Source of the DNA: Chloroflexota bacterium
GTDB taxonomy: Bacteria > Chloroflexota > Dehalococcoidia > Lucifugimonadales > UBA3495
Length of the DNA stretch: 8,744 bases
Assembly: GCA_022562335.1 (NCBI GenBank)
Contig: JADFPM010000107.1
Location: 1 to 8,744, forward strand
Direction of reading: 5' to 3'
In this document: in pieces, positions 1 to 6,321 of the stretch
Numbering within the stretch: position 1 is the stretch's first letter
How the letters are laid out: each line of letters opens with the position of its first letter
Made by a program: the position numbers and the translations under genes
Notes under the pieces: model-generated
What the model saw: the letters and a program-made list of their open reading frames with translations, nothing else
Database searches by the model: none
What the model was told of the DNA's origin: nothing

Positions 1-797
1 GACAATCCTTTGGTGGGCGCCTTGAAAACCAGTTGGGTCAGTCCTGCTTCCCGGATGCGGGCCTTGAGGTCTTCGGAAAGGCCCAATTCGTCCAGCCACT
101 GGGGGATCGACACTTCTAAGATATCGGGGGATTGGGTTCGTTCAGCCTCGGGCAGCTCAAAGGTGAGCAGCCGCCACATCAATGGCGCCTGGAAATATTT
201 TTCGCCAAAGAGCAACTGGCTGGCGTGGAAGGAGCGGCCTGGAGCGTCGCCTATCTGCCGGTCGGTCTGGACCACCGCCTGCCCGGAGGCAAAGTGTTTC
301 GTCAAATATTCGGCGATGGCGCTGAAAACGTCGGTGAAAAGGGTCTGGTTGGCTTCGCTAAAGGGCAGGGCATCCCGGTTCTTCTGGAAGCCGTCTATGA
401 AATACTGGGTCAGGTCGGGCCGCCGGACCACACCCAGTTGGCTAAAGAACGCCAGCCCGCCGTTGTCCAAACGGACCACGGCATCGGGCCAAACCCTGGT
501 CCCCGCACGCCCTTCGGCATTCGCCGACTCGTTCTCTTGGCTCAGGACCCTGGCCTCTTCTAAGAGGCGTTCCTGGTCTTGTTGGGGCATGTCTTGAATC
601 ACGGGCATCTGGTCGATGAGCCATTGATCCGGGGGATTGAAATATTTGCTGGCGGGTTTGTGGCCCTGCCGAGCGACGCCTACCAATTTGTCCAACGCGG
701 CGGAGAACGCTGGATCTATGGCTGGACCATCCAACACCGATGGTGATTGCCCGTGGTTTTGCTGACCGCCCGATTCCTGTGCCAAGGGTCCCCCCAT
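1..797 (-). CDS. Unrecognised protein, C-terminus beyond left edge
   Basis: The minus strand is open from 797 to base 1 without a stop, giving about 265 residues of a longer protein. ATG at 797 is the first start after an in-frame stop at 902-900. Other in-frame ATGs are at 608 and 590. None has a good Shine-Dalgarno, so the start is uncertain. The first ~85 residues look low in structure (Gly, Gln and Pro rich at the start, then a charged stretch ending in QERLLEEARVL). From about residue 95 the sequence looks globular (RVWPDAVVRLDNGGLAFFSQ, then YFIDGFQKN and SIPQWLDELGL). Codon use has the GC-rich third positions of the neighbouring genes, and the reading is sensible throughout, which supports real coding. 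I see no signal peptide, membrane segment or known catalytic motif, and I do not recognise the family. Plus-strand frames over the same DNA read as antisense shadows. Confidence 0.7.
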   Translation of the reverse strand, partial: MGGPLAQESGGQQNHGQSPSVLDGPAIDPAFSAALDKLVGVARQGHKPASKYFNPPDQWLIDQMPVIQDMPQQDQERLLEEARVLSQENESANAEGRAGTRVWPDAVVRLDNGGLAFFSQLGVVRRPDLTQYFIDGFQKNRDALPFSEANQTLFTDVFSAIAEYLTKHFASGQAVVQTDRQIGDAPGRSFHASQLLFGEKYFQAPLMWRLLTFELPEAERTQSPDILEVSIPQWLDELGLSEDLKARIREAGLTQLVFKAPTKGL

Positions 798-882
798 GTG
801 GATTGTTAAACAACGATTATTGGTTGACCGCGGTTTCGCCCGGAATAACGCCAGGGCGAGATCACGGCCAAAATATGCTACT

Positions 883-897
883 TGGTTATGGTAACCA
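883..897. promoter_or_regulatory. Small inverted repeat upstream of unknown gene
   Basis: TGGTTA and TAACCA form a perfect 6-bp inverted repeat around the triplet TGG, about 85 bp upstream of the likely start at 797. Its place in the promoter region would suit an operator, but a repeat this short can arise by chance and no regulator gene is in the window. Confidence 0.2.
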
Positions 898-1014
898 TGT
901 CAAAGAAATATCCGGGCGAATTTCTTGCCCTGATGGGCGGTCCCTATTTGCATCAAGCTAAGAAATCTTGTGTAGGAAAGGGCCAATCACATCGCCTGGG
1001 GTCAGCCGTTTAAT

Positions 1015-1037
1015 TCCCCTCCTTACGAAGGAGGGGA
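1015..1037. repeat. GC-rich hairpin with triloop (1)
   Basis: TCCCCTCCTT and AAGGAGGGGA are perfect 10-bp arms around the triplet ACG. There is no U-tract on either side, so a classical terminator is unlikely. Its layout matches the second hairpin 40 bp further on, which suggests one compound intergenic element or two copies of a REP-like repeat. Confidence 0.7.
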
Positions 1038-1077
1038 TAAAGGGGAGGTTAGACTCCAAGAGGGACGACCCCCTGCG

Positions 1078-1098
1078 GTCCCCCTTGTGAAGGGGGAC
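1078..1098. repeat. GC-rich hairpin with triloop (2)
   Basis: GTCCCCCTT and AAGGGGGAC are perfect 9-bp arms around the triplet GTG. It shares the pyrimidine-arm, triloop, purine-arm layout and the inner CCTT/AAGG of the hairpin at 1015-1037. The DNA between them also contains GGGAC and ACCCCC runs that could pair alternatively with its arms. Confidence 0.7.
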
Positions 1099-1132
1099 GG
1101 ATTCGAACGCTATCCCTTAAATTGATCCATAT

Positions 1133-1154
1133 GGGGCACGGCATGCCGTGGCCC
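1133..1154. repeat. 22-bp near-palindrome
   Basis: The core CACGGCATGCCGTG (1137-1150) is a perfect 14-bp palindrome. One G:G mismatch then leads to three further pairs (GGG/CCC), so 10 of 11 positions pair. It is followed by TACG. In overall form it resembles the near-palindrome at 3652-3679, which also ends in a C-run plus TAC, so both may belong to one dispersed intergenic family. Confidence 0.6.
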
Positions 1155-1325
1155 TACGCTTGGTTGTAGATGGCGTCAATTAAAACGGACAAGTTTGGGT
1201 TGATTCAGGCGTGGGGCGCCGGGCCTCTATTGGGTGACGATGAGGCATGCGTTTCCCCGGTGGGGGGTCGGCACCAAAAGAGATTCGGGGCTGGGGCGGG
1301 AGTGTTTGCGGTTTTTGAGATAAGT

Positions 1326-1402
1326 TGGCGACCCGGATCGGATTCGAACCGACGATCTTTGGCGTGACAGGCCAATATGTTAAACCGCTACACCACCGGG
1401 CC
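1326..1402 (-). tRNA. tRNA-Asp (anticodon GUC)
   Basis: The minus strand folds as a complete cloverleaf. The acceptor GGCCCGG pairs with CCGGGTC (one G:U). The D stem is GTGT/ACAT with loop AGCGGTTTA. The anticodon stem is TTGGC/GCCAA with loop CTGTCAC, giving anticodon GTC, which reads Asp codons. The variable loop is AGATC. The T stem is GTCGG/CCGAT with loop TTCGAAT. The discriminator is G, as expected for tRNA-Asp, and the CCA end is encoded (1328-1326). A strong promoter lies 39 bp upstream. The small plus-strand frame across this region is not a gene. Confidence 0.96.
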
Positions 1403-1440
1403 GTAAAAGGGTTGGTCTATAGGGGAAGACCACCATTTCG

Positions 1441-1469
1441 AGTGTAGGACTTGGGGCAATTTGTGTCAA
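1441..1469 (-). promoter_or_regulatory. Sigma70 promoter of the tRNA gene
   Basis: On the minus strand, TTGACA (1469-1464) and TACACT (1446-1441) are separated by 17 bp: a perfect -35 and a 4/6-match -10 at ideal spacing. Transcription would start near 1434, about 30 nt before the mature tRNA. That leader contains TGGTCT/AGACCA (1413-1432), a 6-bp hairpin that could shape 5' processing. Confidence 0.75.
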
Positions 1470-1516
1470 GGAATGCGGCGCCCTGCCAATCGCTACTGAG
1501 CCACCTTTGGGCCGCT

Positions 1517-2638
1517 TTAGCGCGCGGCGGATCTGGCCTTTGATTCCCGCTCTTTAAAGTGGGGGATGACGTATTTGCCGAACAGCCGCAGGGTGGTCAT
1601 CACCTCTTCGTGGGTGGCGCTCCCGACCTGGAAAAGGGGGATGGCCTCGTCCAGACCCGCCGCCTCGTATTCTTCCAGGTAGCGGATGCAGTCGTCGGGA
1701 TCCCCGATGCAGTAACGCCCCTGCTGGATCAACTCCAGCGACGATTCTTCGTTCCGTTTGGGGGAATCGGCGGCGGTGGAGCGCTGGTAGTGCCACCGGT
1801 AATCTTCCGGCACGTTGTCCGGGTCTTGCTCGCTCCAAACCTTAACGTCCCTGAGGACACCTTGGGCGCGGTACCAGTCCAATATACCGGCGGCCCGCTC
1901 CATGGTTTTGGCCCGGTCTTCCCCGCAAAAGGCGATCGTTCCCGCGGAAACCCGGTTGTGCACCGGCCTGCCCGCTGCCTCGGCTTCACGTATGCCGCCG
2001 CGATACAGGTCTATCAGCTTGGTCAGACGTTCCCGGCCCCCGCCGGCCATGGCCAGGCAACCCAGCCCCATGCTGCCCGCCTTTTGAAACGTCTCGTCCT
2101 GGCTGCAACCCAGCCAGATGGGTGGATGGGGCTTTTGCACCGGTTTGGGATGGACCTCCCGCAGGGGTATGTTGTAATGGCGGCCCTGGTAAGTGAATTC
2201 ACCCGGGGCCCATGCCTTGGGGATTATCTCCAACGCCTCGTCCACCATGCCGGTGGCGTCCGCCAGGTCTGCTCCAAAGGCAGCCATCTGGTAAGGGTAG
2301 CCCGACCGGCCCACGCCCAGGTCTACCCTGCCGTTGCTGAGGATGTCCAGGGTGGCGGTACGGGCGGCGATGTGTAATGGGTGTTGCACCGGCGGCACCA
2401 CCACGGCGATGCCCAGGCGGATCTTGGAGGTGCGTTGGCTCAGGGCGGCCAGGGTGACGTCCGGCGCGCTGGAATGGGACCATTCGGAACGGAACTGGTG
2501 GTCGGCCATCCAAACGCTGGCCAGGCCCAGTTCCTCGGCGTAGCTGACCTGCTCCAACAGTTCCCAATACTTCTGGTGATCGCTGTCCGCGGTCCAGGGC
2601 TTGGGGACCTGTATCTGGTAGAACATCCCGATTTGCAT
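1517..2638 (-). CDS. LLM-class flavin-dependent oxidoreductase
   Basis: The 373-residue protein belongs to the bacterial luciferase-like monooxygenase superfamily. These are cytosolic TIM-barrel enzymes that use reduced FMN or F420. Visible family features are EELGLASVWMADHQF (residues 35-49), the segment from HPLHIAARTATLDILSNGR into VDLGVGRSG (86-113), and PKPVQKPHPPIWLG (164-177). Length is normal. The C-terminal end has the usual region (GDPDDCIRYLEEYEAAGLDEAIPLF in two parts) that closes the barrel. There is no signal peptide. ATG at 2638 lies 6 nt after the stop of the NHL/PAL-like gene; AAGGG overlapping that stop is the only ribosome site, so the two are probably translationally coupled. 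Substrate and cofactor choice (FMN or F420) cannot be read from the sequence, and no flavin reductase is in the window. Confidence 0.93.
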   Translation of the reverse strand: MQIGMFYQIQVPKPWTADSDHQKYWELLEQVSYAEELGLASVWMADHQFRSEWSHSSAPDVTLAALSQRTSKIRLGIAVVVPPVQHPLHIAARTATLDILSNGRVDLGVGRSGYPYQMAAFGADLADATGMVDEALEIIPKAWAPGEFTYQGRHYNIPLREVHPKPVQKPHPPIWLGCSQDETFQKAGSMGLGCLAMAGGGRERLTKLIDLYRGGIREAEAAGRPVHNRVSAGTIAFCGEDRAKTMERAAGILDWYRAQGVLRDVKVWSEQDPDNVPEDYRWHYQRSTAADSPKRNEESSLELIQQGRYCIGDPDDCIRYLEEYEAAGLDEAIPLFQVGSATHEEVMTTLRLFGKYVIPHFKERESKARSAAR

Positions 2639-2644
2639 AGATGC

Positions 2645-3526
2645 TTACCCTTGGCGGACGTACTTGTCGATGCTTTTTTCGGCGGTCAGAGCCAGATAGA
2701 TGTCGCCGTGGGCGTCGACCCAGGAGCCGTGGGCCGAGCGGGACGGCCAGCGGGCCAGCACCTTGCCCTCGCCGTCCAGGACGCTCATCTGGGCCGGCCC
2801 GCCGTCCTCCCTGACTCGCTCGCTGATGACGAAATTGCCTTCTTTGTCCTGGGATATGTCCAGGGGGCGCTGCATGTCGGTCCACATGGTGATGTACTCG
2901 CCCTCGGCGGAGAAAACCTGGATGCGGCTGTTCTCCCGGTCGCATAGGTAGATGCGGCCGTCCTGGCCGACGATGAGGCTGTGGGGCAGGTGGAATTCGT
3001 TGGGCCCGCCCTTGCCCGGCTCGCCCCAGGAAGACACCAACGTGCCGTCTTTGGTGAACCGGTGGACCCGGGCGTTGCGGTACCCGTCGGAGATGTAGAG
3101 GTCTCCAGAAGGGTGGGGGACCATTTCGGTGATGTAGTTGAAGGGCCCGGCGGAACGGGGGCAAACCGCGCCGGTGACCTCACACCCCGTGTCCGAAAAT
3201 TCGCCCAGGGTGCCGATGATCTGCAACGGCTTGCCGTCCAGGGTGTATCTCATGGCGGTGGAGCCTTCCCGGTCGGTGACGTAGACAATGTCGTCCTTGA
3301 TGAATAAGCCGTGGGGGTCCACGAAATTACCGTTGCCCCAGGAACTCAGAAAATTCCCGTCCCGGTCGAAGACCAACACCGGCGGCTCGGCCCGTTGGAA
3401 GGCGTAGACGCGGTCCTGGGAGTCGGTGGCAATGGCGCTGACCGTGCCAAAAGACTGTCCCGCGGGCAGCTTGGCCCAGTCCTGGATATAGGTGTAGGTG
3501 AACTTGCCGGCGCCCACGGTTGTCAT
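2645..3526 (-). CDS. NHL-repeat six-bladed propeller, PAL-like
   Basis: The 293-residue protein has repeated NHL-type blades, each with an 'asp-gly ... yv(t/s)D ... R(i/v) ... F' pattern: about residues 29-62, 71-99, 131-168, 179-215, 219-256 and 267-290. Several positions match peptidyl-alpha-hydroxyglycine alpha-amidating lyase (PAL): ISDGYRNARVHRF, LPHSL and CDRENSRIQVF. By analogy with animal PAL, His72, His182 and His273 are candidate zinc ligands, Tyr149 the catalytic tyrosine and Arg45 the catalytic arginine. In animals PAL cleaves peptidyl-hydroxyglycine. Bacterial relatives are mostly uncharacterised, so lyase activity here is a hypothesis. There is no signal peptide, so it is probably cytosolic. 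The start at 3526 follows a strong AAAGGAGG 9 nt away. It is the first gene of a two-gene unit with the flavin oxidoreductase. Confidence 0.88.
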   Translation of the reverse strand: MTTVGAGKFTYTYIQDWAKLPAGQSFGTVSAIATDSQDRVYAFQRAEPPVLVFDRDGNFLSSWGNGNFVDPHGLFIKDDIVYVTDREGSTAMRYTLDGKPLQIIGTLGEFSDTGCEVTGAVCPRSAGPFNYITEMVPHPSGDLYISDGYRNARVHRFTKDGTLVSSWGEPGKGGPNEFHLPHSLIVGQDGRIYLCDRENSRIQVFSAEGEYITMWTDMQRPLDISQDKEGNFVISERVREDGGPAQMSVLDGEGKVLARWPSRSAHGSWVDAHGDIYLALTAEKSIDKYVRQG

Positions 3527-3535
3527 CGTTGTTGG

Positions 3536-3543
3536 CCTCCTTT
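3536..3543 (-). promoter_or_regulatory. Strong RBS of NHL/PAL-like gene
   Basis: AAAGGAGG on the minus strand lies 9 nt before the ATG at 3526. It fixes the start and is the best ribosome site in this two-gene unit. The downstream gene has no comparable site. Confidence 0.8.
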
Positions 3544-3651
3544 GAGTTTCCCGATGCTAAAAGATTCCCGGTGGTCTGCCAGGCGGGTGTGAAAGCCTCG
3601 AGGTCCCCCGGCGTGAATTCTGATTTCCAGTCTGCCGGCCTGAACGATGGC

Positions 3652-3679
3652 GTAGGGGCGAAAGGCCTTGCGCCCCTAC
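3652..3679. repeat. 28-bp near-palindrome in 5' region
   Basis: GTAGGGGCG (3652-3660) and CGCCCCTAC (3671-3679) pair perfectly. The inner AAAGGCCTTG continues the symmetry with one mismatch, so 13 of 14 positions pair. It lies about 125 bp upstream of the start at 3526, in a 266-bp gap with no other gene. It could form a cruciform or an mRNA hairpin, or it may be a dispersed REP-like repeat related to the one at 1133-1154. Confidence 0.7.
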
Positions 3680-3792
3680 CATTTGGCCACATCCACGAGT
3701 TGAACAGGCATAATACTACCATAAGCACGGCTCGGACCCGTGGGTTTCTTACGATATAGAAATGGTCCCGCGCAGGTTGACGCCCGGCCGTT

Positions 3793-5334
3793 CTAGCTTC
3801 GGCTGTTGAACCGGTAGTGGGGCTCGCCCTGGCCCGGCTGCCACGTCTGATAGAACCTTTTGACGTAGGGCAGCAGCTCACCAACCAAGGCCCGCGTCTC
3901 TTGGGTCTTCGGGTCCAACGGCGCCGAAAAGCGTTCTTTTAGTTCCCGCACGATCTCGTCTTTGTCCACCTTGGTGGGCTTGCCGCCTCGCAGCACCACC
4001 TCTCCGTCGATGATGACCGTGTCCACCTGGCTGGCCTTTCCGCGGTAGAGCAGGGCGTCCACCGGGTCGATGTCCGCGTCCAGGTAGGGCTCCTCGATGG
4101 ATTTCAAATCCAGCAGCACCATGTCGGCTCGATAACCCCTTTCCAAGACGCCGATCTCCTGGTCAAAACAGGTGGGCCGGGCGGCGTTGGCGGTGGCCAT
4201 CGCCAGGGACCCTTGCGAAGTGAGGGCGGGTTGGTCCACCCCCGGCTGGCGGTGCAATTTCGCCGCCAGGCGCATCTCCTGGAGCATGTCGTCGTCATCG
4301 TTTAGCGCGGTGCTGTCGGTGCCCATCGCCACGTTGACCCCCGCGGCCAGCATGTCGTTGACCGGAGCGATGCCGTTTTTCAACCTCAAATTTGAACTGG
4401 GATTGTGACACACGGTGGTCTGGCTCTGGGCCAGCAGGCCGATGTCCTGGCTGGTCAGCCACACGGCGTGGGCGCAGGATAGCTCGGGCCCCAGGAACCC
4501 CAGTTCGTCGAGGTGGGCCACCGGGGTCTTACCCCAATGCCGGTTGCCGTACTCCTTTTGATAGAAGCTCTCCACCAGATGCATGTGGATGCCGGTGTGG
4601 AACTGGGCGGCCAGCTCCTTGGTCTGCTGCAGGAATTCATCGGAAACCCACTGGACGTTGCTGGGGCTTAACAACACCCGCAACCTGCCGCCGGGGCCGG
4701 TGTCGTATTTTTCGCGGATGCTGCGAAACATGGCGAAATAGTCCTGGGCCGTCATGTCGATGGCGGCCAGGTAGCGCGTCAGACCATCGCCCAGGTGACC
4801 GGGCAGACCGGCGATGAATTGTGCGTCGTCGGCGTACACCACCCGGTTGCGTTCCCGGAAGTAGACCGAGAAAGCGGTGCGCATGCCAGAGTCGGAGAAC
4901 CCCCGGATTATCTGGTCAATGTCCTCCTCCAGCCCCGCCACGGGCGTTTGTGGATGGTTGTACATGACGGTGGTGGTGCCCGACTCCAGCATCTGAATGG
5001 CGGTGTAGACCGTCATCAAGTAGTGGTCATAGGGACGGCGACCCCAGCCGGCCAGCATCCACGTCTCCAGGGAATCGTCGCAGGTGCCCATCTGGAAGGT
5101 GGAGACGCCGCGGCCGTGGTGGTGGCAGTTGACCAAGCCGGGAAAAACCAGGTAGCCATGGCCGCCCAGCTCTTCATCGGCGTCGTGGGCGGCCTTGACG
5201 GCGGAGTAAGGGCCAACGTCTTCGATGACCCCGTCCCTCTGGAACACGGCGCCATCGGAGATGACCGTGGTGGATCCGGCGTCGCTGCCGGCCCGCACGA
5301 TGACGTACTTGCCCCGAATGATGGAAGTGGCCAT
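3793..5334 (-). CDS. Amidohydrolase, TRZ/ATZ (guanine/SAH deaminase-like) family
   Basis: The 513-residue protein is a metal-dependent hydrolase of the amidohydrolase superfamily, which typically removes amino, chloro or similar groups from heterocycles. Motifs in order: small N-terminal beta domain; FPGLVNCHHHG with His71-x-His73 as metal ligands; MHLVES with His252 and Glu255; CAHAVWL with His289; and CHNPSSNLRLKNG followed by MGTDSTALN with Asp340. All metal and catalytic positions expected of the family are present, so it should be active with one Zn or Fe. It is slightly longer than typical ~450-480 residue members, with a C-terminal extension (about 465-513) rich in charged residues. 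ATG at 5334 has AAGGAG 6 nt upstream. It diverges from the SDR gene. The substrate (triazine, adenosine-type, guanine-type or other) cannot be decided. Confidence 0.93.
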   Translation of the reverse strand: MATSIIRGKYVIVRAGSDAGSTTVISDGAVFQRDGVIEDVGPYSAVKAAHDADEELGGHGYLVFPGLVNCHHHGRGVSTFQMGTCDDSLETWMLAGWGRRPYDHYLMTVYTAIQMLESGTTTVMYNHPQTPVAGLEEDIDQIIRGFSDSGMRTAFSVYFRERNRVVYADDAQFIAGLPGHLGDGLTRYLAAIDMTAQDYFAMFRSIREKYDTGPGGRLRVLLSPSNVQWVSDEFLQQTKELAAQFHTGIHMHLVESFYQKEYGNRHWGKTPVAHLDELGFLGPELSCAHAVWLTSQDIGLLAQSQTTVCHNPSSNLRLKNGIAPVNDMLAAGVNVAMGTDSTALNDDDDMLQEMRLAAKLHRQPGVDQPALTSQGSLAMATANAARPTCFDQEIGVLERGYRADMVLLDLKSIEEPYLDADIDPVDALLYRGKASQVDTVIIDGEVVLRGGKPTKVDKDEIVRELKERFSAPLDPKTQETRALVGELLPYVKRFYQTWQPGQGEPHYRFNSRS

Positions 5335-5340
5335 GCTGGT

Positions 5341-5346
5341 CTCCTT
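5341..5346 (-). promoter_or_regulatory. RBS of amidohydrolase
   Basis: AAGGAG on the minus strand, 6 nt before the ATG at 5334, decides the start. It sits beside the -35 box (5348-5353) of the divergent SDR promoter on the other strand. Confidence 0.75.
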
Positions 5347-5347
5347 T

Positions 5348-5375
5348 TTGACACCGGATTGTTGGACATTATAAT
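5348..5375 (+). promoter_or_regulatory. Consensus sigma70 promoter of SDR gene
   Basis: TTGACA (5348-5353) and TATAAT (5370-5375) match the sigma70 consensus at all twelve positions, with a 16-bp spacer. Transcription would begin near 5382, giving a ~35-nt leader with GGAAG 6 nt before the ATG at 5417. Expression should be strong unless repressed. No operator outside the palindromic -10 is evident. Confidence 0.8.
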
Positions 5376-5396
5376 GCCTCTAAAACCAAGGTATAA
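5368..5396 (-). promoter_or_regulatory. Likely divergent promoter of amidohydrolase
   Basis: The 10-bp palindrome CATTATAATG (5367-5376) also gives TATAAT on the minus strand (5373-5368). Seventeen bases upstream is TTATAC (5396-5391), a poor -35. Transcription would start near 5361, leaving a ~27-nt leader that includes AAGGAG. The -10 is certain as sequence; its use on this strand is inferred. Confidence 0.45.
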
Positions 5397-5416
5397 ACCG
5401 TTAGTGGAAGTGAGAC

Positions 5417-6268
5417 ATGGCTGATCTGGAAGGCAAGATAGCACTGGTGACCGGAGCCGGGGGGATGCGCGGCGTGGGGCGGGCCACCGCTTTGAAGCTG
5501 GCCCAGCGTGGCGCCGACGTGGCCATCACCGACGTGCGCCGCGAGACTTCCGACCTTCCTCCGGCGGAGGTAAGGGAAGAGTGGCACAGCATCGACAGCG
5601 TGGCGGAAGAGATAGAGTCCCTGGGGCGGGCCTGCCTTCCCGTTTATTGCGATCTTTCCGACGATGGGCAGATACAGGGGATGGTCGGCCAGGTGATGGA
5701 CCGGTTCGGCGGCATAGATATCTTGGTGAACAACGCCAGGGCCATAATCGGCCGGGACAAAGTCCCCGTCACCGAGCTTTCCCGGGAGGTGTGGGACCAC
5801 TTTCTGGCCATCAACACCACGGCGGTGTTCGTGTGCACCCAGGTGGTGGGGCGGGAGATGGTGCGGCTGGGGAAAGGCGGCCGGATCATCAATATAGCCT
5901 CCAACGCCGGCAAGCAGGCCAGCGCCATGGGCGCGGCTTATTCCGCCTCTAAATTCGCGGTCCTGGGTTTGACCCAGGCGTCGGCCATGGACCTGGCCGA
6001 ATACCAGATCACGGTCAATGCCGTTTGTCCCGGCCCCATCAACACCGACAGGATGAGCTACTGGGAGCGGGGCCTGGCGGAAGAGCAGGGTGTCACGTTG
6101 GAGGAGTTCCGGGGCCGGATAGTGGAGGAGGCGGGACGGCGTACGCCTTTGGGGAGGATCGCCGAAGCCGAGGACGTGGCCAACATGGTGGCCTTCCTGG
6201 CCTCGGAAGACGCCGCGTTCATCACCGGGCAGGCCTACAACGTCAACGGCGGCCTGCTGTTTCACTAG
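5417..6268 (+). CDS. SDR-family NAD(P)-dependent oxidoreductase
   Basis: The 283-residue classical short-chain dehydrogenase/reductase oxidises an alcohol or reduces a carbonyl in the cytosol. The Rossmann motif is VTGAGGMRGVG (residues 11-21), two residues longer than the usual TGxxxGxG. Asp39 at the end of beta-2 favours NAD(H) over NADP(H). NNA is at 105-107, and the catalytic tetrad is Asn133, Ser162, Tyr175 and Lys179 (YSASK). PGPINT at 205-210 and the C-terminal FITGQAYNVNGG complete the fold. ATG at 5417 follows GGAAG and a consensus promoter. It diverges from the amidohydrolase and converges on the P450. Codons 251-283, the stop and 5 more bases are duplicated at 7600-7707. The gene itself is intact; substrate unknown. 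Confidence 0.95.
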   Translation: MADLEGKIALVTGAGGMRGVGRATALKLAQRGADVAITDVRRETSDLPPAEVREEWHSIDSVAEEIESLGRACLPVYCDLSDDGQIQGMVGQVMDRFGGIDILVNNARAIIGRDKVPVTELSREVWDHFLAINTTAVFVCTQVVGREMVRLGKGGRIINIASNAGKQASAMGAAYSASKFAVLGLTQASAMDLAEYQITVNAVCPGPINTDRMSYWERGLAEEQGVTLEEFRGRIVEEAGRRTPLGRIAEAEDVANMVAFLASEDAAFITGQAYNVNGGLLFH

Positions 6269-6273
6269 CCCGT
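6166..6273 (+). repeat. 108-bp direct repeat, copy 1 (SDR 3' end)
   Basis: This is identical to 7600-7707 except at 6265 (C) versus 7699 (T), which is synonymous in a His codon. It spans the last base of codon 250, codons 251-283, the TAG stop and CCCGT. Flanking bases differ at once on both sides. The two copies start 1434 bp apart, and the 1326 bp between them hold the P450 gene. Confidence 0.97.
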
Positions 6274-6321
6274 GGGGAGCGAGGGGGTACGTGCTACCGG
6301 TCGGCCTTACCAACGCCCGTT

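Larger units (their letters stand above)
798..1325. other. Non-coding gap with inverted repeats
   Basis: This 528-bp stretch separates the unknown gene from the tRNA. Short frames cross it but none has protein-like composition or a ribosome site. It holds three perfect or near-perfect inverted repeats between 1015 and 1154, listed separately, and a smaller 6-bp inverted repeat (TGGTTA/TAACCA, 883-897). The unknown gene's promoter should lie at about 800-900, but I cannot pick a convincing -35/-10 pair. I see no clear tRNA terminator. Confidence 0.6.

Noticed and set aside
10..597. Plus-strand frames of 195 and 143 codons opposite the unknown gene
   Set aside because: The minus strand is continuously open here and reads as a sensible protein, while the plus frames are rich in Ser, Trp and Arg with no ribosome site; they are antisense shadows.
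442..813. Minus-strand 123-codon frame
   Set aside because: It overlaps the larger minus-strand gene in another frame and is Arg/Gly rich, typical of a shifted shadow.
1015..1098. Hairpins as Rho-independent terminators or a CRISPR array
   Set aside because: No T-run follows either hairpin on either strand, and there are only two non-identical units without regular spacers.
1170..1367. 65-codon plus-strand frame
   Set aside because: It runs into the antisense of the tRNA-Asp gene, has no ribosome site and no protein-like pattern.
2199..3164. 321-codon minus-strand frame across the propeller and flavin oxidoreductase genes
   Set aside because: It is Pro/Arg/His rich and out of frame with two well-recognised proteins.
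5369..6313. 314-codon minus-strand frame opposite the SDR
   Set aside because: The plus strand encodes a complete SDR with all catalytic residues; the minus frame is a GC-rich shadow.
6274..6321. Bidirectional terminator between SDR and P450
   Set aside because: Only a 4-bp stem (GGTA/TACC) is visible and no T-run, too weak to call.
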